A stretch of DNA of 64,000 bases from NCBI RefSeq assembly GCF_001421415.1, contig NZ_LMKH01000001.1, positions 665,689 to 729,688 on the forward strand, in the 5' to 3' direction. Positions 8,057 through 16,878 of the stretch are shown in pieces (position 1 is the stretch's first letter; every line of letters starts with the position of its first letter). This DNA comes from Sphingomonas sp. Leaf208 (lineage in GTDB: Bacteria; Pseudomonadota; Alphaproteobacteria; Sphingomonadales; Sphingomonadaceae). The notes under the pieces are model-generated. The model saw only the letters and a program-made list of their open reading frames with translations, ran no database searches and was not told the DNA's origin. A program made the position numbers and the translations under genes.

Positions 8057-8802
8057 TCGGTTTCACTTGCGGAGGCGAAAGCCTCGCCGCCACGCTGGAC
8101 GAGGGACATGGCTCGACCGGTCTGATCATCGTATCCGGCGGCAATGAAATTCGCAGCGGGGCGCACCGCGGCATGGCGATGCTCGCGCACCGTCTGGCCG
8201 CCACCGGCACGCCCGTGTTCCGCTACGATCGCCGCGGTGTCGGCGACTCGACCGGCGACAATCGCGGCTTCCTCGGCGCAAAACCCGACCTGATCGCCGC
8301 CGCCACCGCCTTCCGATCCGCCGCTCCCCACCTCACGCGGCTGATAGGCTTCGGCAATTGCGATGCCGCCACCACGCTCGCCTTGTTCGGCCGATCGGCA
8401 GCGATCGACCGGATCATCGTTGCCAACCCCTGGGTCGTCGAACCGATCGACGACCTTCCTCCCGCCGCCGCGATCCGCGCCCGTTACAGAACAGCGCTAC
8501 GCGATCCTGCGACGTGGCGCAGGGCCCTGCTGGGCAGCATAAGCTTTCGCAAGTTAATTAGAGGCTTACAGCGCATATATGCCTCTCAGCCTGAGCTACT
8601 CACGACGCGAGTCCTGACGGAACTGGCGCGCTGGCACACCAACGCCGCGGTCATCCTGGCCCGCGGCGATGCGACCGCCATCGCGTTCGCCGCAGCCGCC
8701 GGGGCCATCGTCCCAGCCGAGACGATCGACACCGAATCGCACAGCTTCACCGGCCCGGCAGGCGCCGCGCTGGAGACCGCACTTAGGCGTAACCTGGCCT
8801 AA
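8044..8802 (+). CDS. Alpha/beta hydrolase (exosortase A system-associated hydrolase 1 type), Cys at the nucleophile position
   Basis: This 252-residue alpha/beta hydrolase starts at a GTG inside the end of the previous gene. VSGGNEIRSGAHRG forms the oxyanion-side HGG-like loop, FRYDRRGVGDSTG is the conserved turn after strand 4, and GFGNCDAATT is the nucleophile elbow, with cysteine where serine is usual. A late His in TESHSF may complete the triad. The family fits the XrtA hydrolase 1 group (TIGR03100), in which, as I recall, a G-x-C-D-A elbow is common. The enzyme ends the plus-strand ACP/hydrolase unit. The true substrate is unknown; a thioesterase-like or acyl-transfer role would suit the ACP/ligase context. 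Confidence 0.78.
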   Translation: MRRLIGFTCGGESLAATLDEGHGSTGLIIVSGGNEIRSGAHRGMAMLAHRLAATGTPVFRYDRRGVGDSTGDNRGFLGAKPDLIAAATAFRSAAPHLTRLIGFGNCDAATTLALFGRSAAIDRIIVANPWVVEPIDDLPPAAAIRARYRTALRDPATWRRALLGSISFRKLIRGLQRIYASQPELLTTRVLTELARWHTNAAVILARGDATAIAFAAAAGAIVPAETIDTESHSFTGPAGAALETALRRNLA

Positions 8803-8824
8803 ACTACTTTCCCGATTACGCCGC

Positions 8825-9793
8825 TTATTCAGCGGCTTCGGCAAGCTCCGCAAACTCGGCCGCCGCGAGGAAGCGCTCGGCATCCAGTGCCGCCATGCAG
8901 CCCGTGCCAGCCGCGGTCACGGCCTGCCGATACACCTTGTCCGCGACGTCGCCGCACGCGAACACACCCTCGACGCTGGTCCGCGTCGAGCCAGTCTCGA
9001 CCGAGATATAGCCGTCCGAATCGAGAGCGATATGCCCCCGGAACAGCTCGGTCGCCGGGTGATGCCCGATCGCCACGAACCCGCCATCGACCGCCAGCCG
9101 CGAGCGCTCGCCCGTCACCGTGTCCTCGAGCTCCAGCGCGACGAGCCCCGCATTGCCGCCACCATCGACGAACTCGCGAACCTCCTTGTTCCAGAGCACC
9201 GTCACGCCCTTGTGCGCGAACAGGCGCTCCTGGAGGATCTTCTCCGACCGCAGCGAATCGCGACGGTGGATCAGCGTCACGTCGGGCGAATGGTTGGTGA
9301 GGTACAGCGCCTCCTCGACCGCAGTGTTGCCGCCGCCTATCACCGCCACCTTCTTGCCGCGGTAGAAAAACCCGTCGCAGGTCGCGCAGGCGCTGACGCC
9401 CTTGCCCTTCATCGGCTCCTCGCTGTCGATGCCGAGCCACTTCGCCTGCGCGCCAGTCGCGATCACCAGCGTATCGCCCTCGTACACGTCGCCGCTGTCG
9501 CCGATCAGGCGGAACGGGCGGCTGGTCAGGTCGACCTGCACGATCGTATCCCACATCATCCGCGTGCCGACATGCTCGGCCTGTGCCTGCATCTGCTCCA
9601 TCAGCCACGGCCCCTGGATCACGTCCTTGAAGCCGGGATAATTCTCGACATCGGTGGTGGTGGTCAGCTGGCCGCCGGGCTGGATGCCCTGCACGACGAT
9701 CGGCGCCATCCCGGCACGCGCGCCATAGATCGCGGCGGAGAGCCCGGCGGGGCCCGAGCCGAGGATAAGCATGCGGGTCGTGTGCGTCGTCAT
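8825..9793 (-). CDS. trxB: Thioredoxin reductase (NADPH)
   Basis: This 322-residue flavoenzyme reduces thioredoxin with NADPH. It shows the FAD dinucleotide motif GSGPAG (about 12-17), the redox-active CATC pair (Cys136 and Cys139), the NADPH motif GGGNTA with downstream HRRD, and the C-terminal FAD signature GVFACGDVAD. Length and spacing are typical of bacterial TrxB, with a short Ala/Glu-rich tail. The start at 9793 begins the dinucleotide-binding fold correctly; the open frame continues far upstream but without homology. It is convergent with hydrolase 1 and divergent from the molybdopterin enzyme. Confidence 0.96.
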   Translation of the reverse strand: MTTHTTRMLILGSGPAGLSAAIYGARAGMAPIVVQGIQPGGQLTTTTDVENYPGFKDVIQGPWLMEQMQAQAEHVGTRMMWDTIVQVDLTSRPFRLIGDSGDVYEGDTLVIATGAQAKWLGIDSEEPMKGKGVSACATCDGFFYRGKKVAVIGGGNTAVEEALYLTNHSPDVTLIHRRDSLRSEKILQERLFAHKGVTVLWNKEVREFVDGGGNAGLVALELEDTVTGERSRLAVDGGFVAIGHHPATELFRGHIALDSDGYISVETGSTRTSVEGVFACGDVADKVYRQAVTAAGTGCMAALDAERFLAAAEFAELAEAAE

Positions 9794-9919
9794 CGGAGTT
9801 CCTTGGAGATTCGAGACTGCATCTAGGGGATGCGCGGCCGGATTTGAACCGCCGGTAAATCTGTGTCGCCTGCATCGAAAGCTTTGCCACTGCGTTGGAC
9901 CATAAAAGCGGAGATGAGC

Positions 9920-12208
9920 ATGAGCGACGACCGGACCGTAGAGATCGAGGATTACACGGCACCAGCAGGCGGCTGGGGTTCGATGAAGTCGCTCGTCGAG
10001 ATTTCCGCGCGCGAGAAGGTCGGGCCGGAAGTGATCCGCGAACTCGCCCGGCAGAACAAGCCGGATGGCTTTGCGTGCGTCAGTTGCGCGTGGGGTAAGC
10101 CCGCGCATCCGCACGTCGCGGAGTTCTGCGAGAATGGCGCGAAGGCGACGGCGTGGGAGCTGACCTCGTTCCGCGTGACGCCTGCGTTCTTCGAGCAGCA
10201 TACGGTCAGCGAGTTGATCGGCTGGAAGGACTACGATCTCGAACAGGCGGGGCGGCTCACGCACCCGCTAAAGTATGATGCCGCGACCGACAAATACGCG
10301 GCGTGCAGTTGGGACGAGGCGTTCGCGGGCATCGGCGCAAAGCTGAAGACGTACGATCCGACCAAGGTCATCTTCTACGCGTCGGGCCGCGCCAGCCTCG
10401 AGACGTCGTACATGTATAGCCTGCTCGCACGGATGTATGGCAGCCAGAACCTGCCGGACAGTTCGAACATGTGCCACGAGACGACCTCGGTCGGGCTCAA
10501 GTCGGCGATCGGTTCGGCGGTCGGCACGATTCACCTGTCGGACTATGAGAAGTGCGACGCGATCTTCTATTTCGGGCAGAATCCCGGTGTGAACAGCCCG
10601 CGGTTCCTGCATCCGTTGCGCGATTGTGCGAAGCGTGGCGTCGAGATCGTCGTGTTCAACCCGCTCAAGGAGCGTGGGCTGGAGAAATTCCAGGATCCTC
10701 AAAACCCGATCGAGATGGTGACGGGCAAGTCGACGTCGATCGCCTCGCAATACCACCAGTTGAAGACCGGTGGCGACGTCGGCGCGATCATGGGGATGTG
10801 CAAATATTTGATCGAAGCCGACGACAACGCCAAGCGGATCAACGGCTCGCCGGTGCTCGATCATGCGTTTCTTGCAGAGCACACCACCGGGTTCGAGGCG
10901 TTCGCCGATGTCGCGCGCGCAACCGAGTGGGCGACAATCGAGCATGAGAGCGGCCTGCCCCGCACCGAGATCGAGGCGGCGGCGAAGGTCTATGCCAAGT
11001 CCAAGGCGGTCATCGCTGTGTACGGCATGGGGCTGACCCAGCATGTCGGCGGGATCGACAACGTGCACATGCTCGTCAATTTGATGCTGCTCCGCGGGAA
11101 TATCGGCAAGCTCGGAGCGGGCATGGGGCCGGTCCGTGGTCATTCGAACGTCCAGGGCCAGCGCACGGTCGGCATTACTGAGAAGCCCGAACTCGCGCCG
11201 CTCGACAAGCTTGCCGAGCAATACGGGTTCGAACCGCCGCGCGAGAAGGGTTGGGATACGGTCGAGGCGTGCGAGGCGGTGCTCGATGGCAGCGCGCAGG
11301 CGTTCGTCGGGCTTGGCGGCAACTTCGTGCGGGCGATCCCGGATCATGCGCGGATGGAGCCCAAGTGGCGCGCGCTCGACCTGACGGTGCATATCGCGAC
11401 CAAGCTCAACCGTTCGCACCTGCTACCCGGCGAGACGTCGTATTTGCTCCCCTGCCTCGGCCGGATCGAGACCGACATGCAGGGCACTGGGCCGCAGAGC
11501 GTGTCAATCGAGGATTCGTTCAGCCAGATTTACGGCTCGAAGGGCAAGGCTACGCCAGCGTCCGAGACGTTGCTGTCCGAGCCCGCGATCGTCGCGGGAA
11601 TCGCCAAAGCGACGCTCGCGCCCAATCCGAAGCTCGATTGGGATGCGTGGGTGCGCGATTATGCGCGGGTTCGCGATGCGATCGAGGTGACGTATCCGGA
11701 CCTGTTCAAGAACTTCAACGACCAGATGTTCACGCCCGGTGGCTTCTGGAAGGGCGTGCCGGCGGCACATCGCGAGTGGAAGACGAAGAGCGGCAAGGCG
11801 GAGATCAACGTGCCGCAGTCGCTGAACGTGACTGGGTTCGAGGAGGCGGAGGGCCGTTTCCGGCTAATGACGCTCCGGTCGAACGATCAGTTCAACACGA
11901 CCGTCTACGGCTATCACGACCGCTTCCGCGGCGTGAAGGGCACACGCGACATCGTGTTCATGAACCGCAGCGACATGATCCGGATGGGGTTCACCGATGG
12001 CGACGACGTCGATCTGGTCGGCGACGCAGGCGACAATTCGGATCGCCGCCTGAACAAGCTGCGCGTGGTCGAATATGCAATTCCCGAGGGCTGTCTCGGC
12101 GCGTATTACCCTGAGTGCAATTTGCTCATACCGGTTGCTCACCATGCCCGCGAAAGTCATGTTCCGGCAGCGAAATCGGTCCCGGTGCGGATCGAGAAGA
12201 CGCGCTGA
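9920..12208 (+). CDS. Molybdopterin oxidoreductase, YdeP/FdhF-like alpha subunit (copy 1)
   Basis: This 762-residue protein belongs to the formate-dehydrogenase-like molybdopterin family (TIGR01701/YdeP type). The N-terminal cysteines C53-x2-C56-x13-C70 (ACVSCAW and EFCENG) could hold an Fe-S cluster, though only three are evident. The sequence SNMCHETTSVGL (Cys185-His186) aligns with the Sec/Cys-His active-site pair of E. coli FdhF, so cysteine is the likely Mo ligand. A molybdopterin-dinucleotide-binding C-terminal domain includes LRSNDQFNTTVYG. The ATG at 9920 has GGAG 6 nt upstream; another ATG lies at 9914. It is followed by mobA and fdhD, which supply cofactor. Its substrate is not certain: YdeP proteins are linked to acid resistance and are not proven formate dehydrogenases. 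Confidence 0.88.
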   Translation: MSDDRTVEIEDYTAPAGGWGSMKSLVEISAREKVGPEVIRELARQNKPDGFACVSCAWGKPAHPHVAEFCENGAKATAWELTSFRVTPAFFEQHTVSELIGWKDYDLEQAGRLTHPLKYDAATDKYAACSWDEAFAGIGAKLKTYDPTKVIFYASGRASLETSYMYSLLARMYGSQNLPDSSNMCHETTSVGLKSAIGSAVGTIHLSDYEKCDAIFYFGQNPGVNSPRFLHPLRDCAKRGVEIVVFNPLKERGLEKFQDPQNPIEMVTGKSTSIASQYHQLKTGGDVGAIMGMCKYLIEADDNAKRINGSPVLDHAFLAEHTTGFEAFADVARATEWATIEHESGLPRTEIEAAAKVYAKSKAVIAVYGMGLTQHVGGIDNVHMLVNLMLLRGNIGKLGAGMGPVRGHSNVQGQRTVGITEKPELAPLDKLAEQYGFEPPREKGWDTVEACEAVLDGSAQAFVGLGGNFVRAIPDHARMEPKWRALDLTVHIATKLNRSHLLPGETSYLLPCLGRIETDMQGTGPQSVSIEDSFSQIYGSKGKATPASETLLSEPAIVAGIAKATLAPNPKLDWDAWVRDYARVRDAIEVTYPDLFKNFNDQMFTPGGFWKGVPAAHREWKTKSGKAEINVPQSLNVTGFEEAEGRFRLMTLRSNDQFNTTVYGYHDRFRGVKGTRDIVFMNRSDMIRMGFTDGDDVDLVGDAGDNSDRRLNKLRVVEYAIPEGCLGAYYPECNLLIPVAHHARESHVPAAKSVPVRIEKTR

Positions 12209-12720
12209 CCGAGCAGCGTATTCTCGGCGTCGTACTGGCGGGCGGGCGGTCGTCTCGCTTCGGGTCCGACAAGGCGATGGCGATGTTGGACGGACGCGTG
12301 CTGGCCGAGCATGCGCGGGCGCTGCTGGTGCCTCATGTCGAGACCGCGGTGATCGCGGGACGCGATGGGGCGATCCCGGACCTGCCAAGAGGGGATATCG
12401 GGCCACTGGGGGGCATCGCAGGCGCGCTCAGTTATGCGGCCTCGCGCGGGTTCACGTCGGTGCTGACAGTTGCGTGCGACATGCCTTGGTTGCCGGAAGG
12501 GTTGCTGACGGCACTCTCCCGTCGAACCTCTGCCTACTGCCCCGACGCCCCGGTGCTGGGGCACTGGGAGACGAGTCTGCTCGGCAACCTGCTCATCCAT
12601 ATCGAAACCGTACCGCGGCGATCGGTGCGCGGGTGGGCGGAGGCGATCGGGGCTATCCCGATCCCGGCGGGTGCGCCTATCCCGAACGTCAACACGCCGC
12701 AGGACCTCGATACCTTATGA
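12115..12720 (+). CDS. mobA: Molybdenum cofactor guanylyltransferase
   Basis: MobA attaches GMP to molybdopterin to form the bis-MGD cofactor used by the flanking oxidoreductases. The nucleotidyltransferase signature VVLAGGRSSRFGSDKA starts near 12229, followed by GPLGGI and the metal-binding ACDMPWLP. The start is uncertain. The GTG at 12115 is the only standard in-frame start upstream of the conserved region, but it lies deep in the previous gene and has no clear ribosome site. The in-frame CTG at 12205 overlaps the upstream stop and would give a protein of normal N-terminal length (about 171 residues). The gene overlaps fdhD by 4 nt (ATGA). Confidence 0.88.
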   Translation: MQFAHTGCSPCPRKSCSGSEIGPGADREDALTEQRILGVVLAGGRSSRFGSDKAMAMLDGRVLAEHARALLVPHVETAVIAGRDGAIPDLPRGDIGPLGGIAGALSYAASRGFTSVLTVACDMPWLPEGLLTALSRRTSAYCPDAPVLGHWETSLLGNLLIHIETVPRRSVRGWAEAIGAIPIPAGAPIPNVNTPQDLDTL

Positions 12721-13508
12721 CCACGTCGCGCAACCAAGCGATCAAGATGCTGCGGCCGGACTCGATTGCCGCGGGCGAGCGCGCCATCGCGATCGAAGTC
12801 CCGGTCGCGATCGAGATCGACGGGCTGGGCTATGCGGTGATGATGATGACGCCCGCCGACCTGGCCGAGTTCACCACCGGCTTCCTGCTGACCGAGCGGC
12901 TCGCGGACAGTGCCGACGACGTGCGCGACATCGATATATTCGAGGCGGAGGCTGGCTGGATCGTCCGCGTCGAGCTTTCCGATCGCTGCAAAGGCCGCAT
13001 CCACGACCGTGTCCGCCACCGGACCAGCGACACGAGTTGCGGGCTATGCGGCATCTCCGGGCTCGAACAACTCCGCAAACCGGTCCCGAGGACGCCGCCA
13101 AAGCCCGACACGCCTGTCGACGCGCTGTTCGCCGCGCTGGATGGTCTGCGCGCTCATCAGCCTCTTAACGCGGCTACAGGCGCGATCCATGCCGCCGCTG
13201 CCTGCGACCGTGAGGGTCGTATCGTTGCGGCGTATGAAGACGTCGGCCGTCACAATGCGCTGGACAAGCTCGTCGGCGGCATCGCGATCAGCAGGCAGCC
13301 GATCGACGGCTTCATCCTCGTCACGTCGCGGATCAGTTTCGAGATGGTCGACAAGGCGCTGATCGCCGGGGCCCCGATGCTGGTTGGGATCTCCGCGCCG
13401 ACCAGTCTGGCGATTGATCATGCACGCGAGCACGGCCTGACGCTGCTCGCGCTGGCCCGAAGCGACGCGATCCTGGTGGTCAACGATCCGTGGGAGGTGT
13501 TCGCGTAG
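12717..13508 (+). CDS. fdhD: Formate dehydrogenase accessory sulfurtransferase FdhD
   Basis: This 263-residue FdhD passes sulfur from a cysteine desulfurase to the bis-MGD cofactor and is required for activity of formate-dehydrogenase-type enzymes. The conserved SCGLCG loop is present with Cys108 and Cys111, as are the typical motifs VGRHNALDK, SRISFEMVDKA and GISAPTSLAI. The ATG at 12717 overlaps the mobA stop (ATGA). Its presence argues that at least one of the two neighbouring molybdoenzymes needs a sulfurated cofactor, as true FDHs do. The end is convergent with the FNT gene, only 33 nt apart. Confidence 0.95.
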   Translation: MTTSRNQAIKMLRPDSIAAGERAIAIEVPVAIEIDGLGYAVMMMTPADLAEFTTGFLLTERLADSADDVRDIDIFEAEAGWIVRVELSDRCKGRIHDRVRHRTSDTSCGLCGISGLEQLRKPVPRTPPKPDTPVDALFAALDGLRAHQPLNAATGAIHAAAACDREGRIVAAYEDVGRHNALDKLVGGIAISRQPIDGFILVTSRISFEMVDKALIAGAPMLVGISAPTSLAIDHAREHGLTLLALARSDAILVVNDPWEVFA

Positions 13509-13541
13509 CAGCAGGCTCGCCGCTGCCACGCGAAACCGGGA

Positions 13542-14330
13542 TTACTTAGCGGCCTGTACCGCGTCCGTCTTCGACGCGACCAGATAGCCGCCGACGACGA
13601 AGACCAAGGCACCGATCGTGTTACCCACCGTGACGATCGCAAGGTTGCGGATCATGCCGGCGAGGTCGATCGACGAGTTGGGCACCAGCAGGCCGAGCGT
13701 CAGCGCGGTCATGTTGGCGACCGAATGCTCGAACCCGGCGGCGACGAACGCGAGCAGGATCCAGGCCATCGCGATGCACTTGGCGGTGTCGCCGGTCATC
13801 CGGGCCGCGGTCCAGATCGCGAGGCAGACGAGCCAATTGCACAGGATTGCACGGGCCATCAGCGCGGTCGCGTCGACCGACACCTTGTGCAGGACATAGC
13901 CGTGGAACATCGTATCGGCGTTGGCGAAGATCGCGCCGCCGCCGCCCGCCGCGAACACCAGCGATAGAACGACACCACCGACGAGATTGCCGATCCACAC
14001 GACGACGGCGAGCTTGAGCGCGTCTCCGATCGTGATCGTCCGGCGCGCCAGGCCGAAGCCGAGATACATCACGTAACCGGTGAACAGTTCAGCCCCGGCG
14101 AACACCGTCAGGATCAGCCCGAGCCCGAAGGTCGCGCCCATCACCAGTGGTCGTACGCCGGGTTCGAGGCCCGAGCCCGTGCTGAGCGCGAGGATCATCG
14201 CGATGCCGATATACGTGCCCGCAAGGATCGCGCCGGCGAAGAACCCCGCGGGAGAGCGCCGCAACGCCTCCGCCTTGGTCGCTGCGAGGGTCGCGTAGGT
14301 GTCGATCGTCGACGAATAGCCGGTGCTCAT
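13542..14330 (-). CDS. Formate/nitrite transporter (FNT) family channel
   Basis: This 262-residue inner-membrane protein has six hydrophobic segments. It carries the FNT hallmarks: AGxFIG-like helix 1 (AGFFAGAILAGTYIG), AGAELFTGYVM in helix 2, a GNLVGG half-helix, NWLVCLA, and the pore histidine in FEHSVANM. Such pentamers pass small monovalent acids (formate, nitrite, hydrosulfide). Sequence alone does not say whether this is FocA- or NirC-like. Its ATG overlaps the stop of the second molybdopterin oxidoreductase (ATGA), so the two are translationally coupled. That suggests the channel supplies or removes that enzyme's substrate or product. Confidence 0.9.
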   Translation of the reverse strand: MSTGYSSTIDTYATLAATKAEALRRSPAGFFAGAILAGTYIGIAMILALSTGSGLEPGVRPLVMGATFGLGLILTVFAGAELFTGYVMYLGFGLARRTITIGDALKLAVVVWIGNLVGGVVLSLVFAAGGGGAIFANADTMFHGYVLHKVSVDATALMARAILCNWLVCLAIWTAARMTGDTAKCIAMAWILLAFVAAGFEHSVANMTALTLGLLVPNSSIDLAGMIRNLAIVTVGNTIGALVFVVGGYLVASKTDAVQAAK

Positions 14331-16699
14331 GCGTGTACTTTACTCTCGTGCCCGACGATCCCCGCGCGCACCACGCCGCGATCCGACCCCAGGTCGGCGG
14401 CGGCGGGACGGACGGTCACCGGGATGGATTTATAGGAGGGGGTGAAGCTCTGCGGATCGTGATCCTCGAGCGCGATCAGCGGCTGCGTCTCGGGGTAATA
14501 GGAGGCGACGCAGCCGTCGGGCAGCGCGTACCGCACCAGCATCAGCTTCTGCACGACGCGATCGGGCCGCGCGAACTGGAGCGCGGTGGCGATGTCGACG
14601 ACGTCGCCTTCCTTGTGCCCGAGCCGTGCCATGTCGCGCTCGTTCATGAACAGGATGTCGCGGCGCCCGAACACGCCACGATAGCGATCGTCGAGGCTGT
14701 AGACGGTGGTGTTGTACTGATCGTGCGCGCGCAGCGTGGTGAGCCGCAGCACGGTCGGATCGCCTGCGCTCTCGTCCTCCTCGACGCCCTTGGCGACGAG
14801 GAAGTTCGCCTTGCCGCTATCCGTCTTCCACTCGCGCATCGCCGCCGAGTTCGGCAGATGGAAACCACCCGGCTTGCGGATACGTGCGTTGTAGTCGGCG
14901 AACGCGGGGAACACCGCCTCGATCTTGTCGCGGATCAGGCTGTAATCGCCGACGTAGGCGTCCCAGTCGATCTCGACCGGCGTGTGGCCCTTGGCGGCGA
15001 AGGTCGCCTTGGCGATCTCGCCGACGATCCAGATTTCCGACTTCACGTGATCGCCCGGCGGCATCAGGAAGCCGCGCGAGGCGTGGACCATCGACATCGA
15101 ATCCTCGACCGTCACCGATTGCTGGCCAGTCGCCTGCATGTCGAGTTCGGTCCGACCGAGGCACGGCAGGACGTAGGTCGCCTTCGCCATCAGCAACTGC
15201 GTGCGATTGAGCTTGGTGGTGATGTGGACCGCGAGATCCAGGTTGCGGAACCCTTCCGCGCACGCCTGCGGATCGGACGACGCGATCGCGAGGTTGCCGC
15301 CGAGGCAGACGATCGCCTTGGCATGGCCGTCGCGCATCGCGGCGATGCTCTCGACCACCGAATGGCCATGCTCGCGTGGCGGCTCGAACCCGAACACGTC
15401 GCGCATGTTGTCGAGCAGCAAGGGCATCGGCCGCTCGGTGATGCCGACGGTACGGTCGCCCTGGACGTTGCTGTGGCCACGCAGCGGACAGATGCCCGCG
15501 CCTGGCCGGCCCATATTGCCGCGCAGGAGAAGCAGGTTCGCGATCTGCTGGACGTTTGTCGTGCCGGTGCGGTGCTGGGTGACGCCCATGCCGTAGCAGC
15601 AGATCGTCGACTTCGACTTCGAATAGGCGAGCGCGACTTCTTCCAAGTCACTGCGGGAGAGGCCGCTGGAACGCTCGATATCCGCCCACTCGGTCGTCGC
15701 GAGGTCCGCGATATAGTCGTCGAGGCCCGCGGTATGCTCGGCGATGAACGCGTGATCGAGCGCGCGCTCGGTGCCGGAGACCATGGCCGCCTCGTCGAGC
15801 GCAACCAGCGCCTTGGCGATGCCCTTCAGTGCGGCCGCGTCGCCGCCGACCTTTACCTGGTAATAGCTGCTGGCGATCGGGGTTGCCGACATTGTCGCCA
15901 TCTCGACCACCGACTGCGGCGATTCGAAGCGTTCGAGCGAGCGTTCCTTGAGCGGGTTGAAGACGATGATCTTGCCACCGCGCTTCGACACTTCGCGCAG
16001 GGTCGCCATCATCCGCGGATGGTTGGTGCCGGGGTTGTGGCCGATCGACAGGATCAGGTCGGCGTGGTCGAAATCCTCGAGGCTGACGGTGCCCTTGCCG
16101 ATGCCGATCGACTTCGGCAGCCCGACCGACGTCGCCTCGTGGCACATGTTCGAGCAGTCGGGGAAGTTGTTGGTGCCGTAGAGCCGCACGAACAGCTGGA
16201 ACAGGAACGCCGCCTCGTTCGAGCAGCGGCCCGAGGTGTAGAACTCGGCCTGGTTCGGATCGGGGACGGCGGCGAGGCCTGCGCCGATCTCGCGCATCGC
16301 GTCCGCCCAGCTCACGACTTCATAGTGATCGGTGGCGGCGTTGTAGCGGAGCGGCTCGGTGACGCGGCCCTGGTCCTCGATCCAGTGATCGCTCTGCTTC
16401 CAGATGTCGGACACGCTATGCTTGGCGAAGAAGTCCGCGCCGATCGTCTTGGCGGTGGATTCCCACGCGACAGCCTTCGCGCCGTTCTCGCAGAATTCGA
16501 ACGAGGAGGTATGTTTCGGGTCGGGCCATGCGCAGCTCGGGCAATCGAAGCCGTCGGGCTGGTTCGACTTAAGCAGCGTCTGGCCGCCGCGGACGACGAT
16601 CTGCTGCGCCTTGAGCGAGACGGCGACCGCCTTCAGCGCACCCCAGCCACCAGCCGGACCCGTATAATCGGCAATCCCATCAGGGCGTTTGTCGCGCAT
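14327..16699 (-). CDS. Molybdopterin oxidoreductase, YdeP/FdhF-like alpha subunit (copy 2)
   Basis: This 790-residue paralogue of the enzyme at 9920-12208 has the same order of motifs: DYTGPAGGWG at the N terminus, C53-x2-C56-x13-C70, and DCSNMCHEATSVGL with the predicted Mo-ligand Cys186 and its neighbouring His. It also shows GHSNVQG, TKLNRTQLL, and the C-terminal LRAHDQYNTTVYS. The start at 16699 has GGGAG about 8 nt upstream; the longer frame has no family match. The C-terminal tail is about 30 residues longer than copy 1. It is coupled to the FNT channel. The partner may be a soluble electron acceptor, because no beta or gamma FDH subunit gene is nearby. YdeP-type function is unproven. 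Confidence 0.88.
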   Translation of the reverse strand: MRDKRPDGIADYTGPAGGWGALKAVAVSLKAQQIVVRGGQTLLKSNQPDGFDCPSCAWPDPKHTSSFEFCENGAKAVAWESTAKTIGADFFAKHSVSDIWKQSDHWIEDQGRVTEPLRYNAATDHYEVVSWADAMREIGAGLAAVPDPNQAEFYTSGRCSNEAAFLFQLFVRLYGTNNFPDCSNMCHEATSVGLPKSIGIGKGTVSLEDFDHADLILSIGHNPGTNHPRMMATLREVSKRGGKIIVFNPLKERSLERFESPQSVVEMATMSATPIASSYYQVKVGGDAAALKGIAKALVALDEAAMVSGTERALDHAFIAEHTAGLDDYIADLATTEWADIERSSGLSRSDLEEVALAYSKSKSTICCYGMGVTQHRTGTTNVQQIANLLLLRGNMGRPGAGICPLRGHSNVQGDRTVGITERPMPLLLDNMRDVFGFEPPREHGHSVVESIAAMRDGHAKAIVCLGGNLAIASSDPQACAEGFRNLDLAVHITTKLNRTQLLMAKATYVLPCLGRTELDMQATGQQSVTVEDSMSMVHASRGFLMPPGDHVKSEIWIVGEIAKATFAAKGHTPVEIDWDAYVGDYSLIRDKIEAVFPAFADYNARIRKPGGFHLPNSAAMREWKTDSGKANFLVAKGVEEDESAGDPTVLRLTTLRAHDQYNTTVYSLDDRYRGVFGRRDILFMNERDMARLGHKEGDVVDIATALQFARPDRVVQKLMLVRYALPDGCVASYYPETQPLIALEDHDPQSFTPSYKSIPVTVRPAAADLGSDRGVVRAGIVGHESKVHA

Positions 16700-16878
16700 A
16701 CTCGTATCTCCCGAACGGCCGGGCCGACGCGTGCGCCCAAGATGCGGCACACTGGCTGACCATTAACCCAAGGCAATAGAAGCGCATTTTCGATTGCGAA
16801 GACGAGTTTCCCGCAGTTGGTGATCGCTTGCGTCGGTCTGCGGGGATGTGCCGGCGGCGCCATGCGCCAGGTCTGAAA

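Noticed and set aside
9794..9913. Sigma54 promoter upstream of the first molybdoenzyme
   Set aside because: No -24/-12 GG..GC pair with the right spacing was found.
8825..10264. 479-codon version of thioredoxin reductase
   Set aside because: The first 157 codons have no homology and run through the next gene's region; the FAD motif fits a start at 9793.
12075..13508. 477-codon version of FdhD
   Set aside because: The frame is open upstream within mobA, but FdhD family members start at about the ATG at 12717, which overlaps the mobA stop.
9920..16699. Selenocysteine-containing formate dehydrogenase
   Set aside because: The position aligned with Sec is an ordinary Cys codon in both genes, and no in-frame TGA is present.
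14333..16759. 808-codon plus-strand open frame opposite the second molybdopterin oxidoreductase
   Set aside because: It is the antisense shadow of a clearly conserved gene. Its product is Arg/Asp-rich with no recognisable domain, as expected for GC-rich antisense frames.
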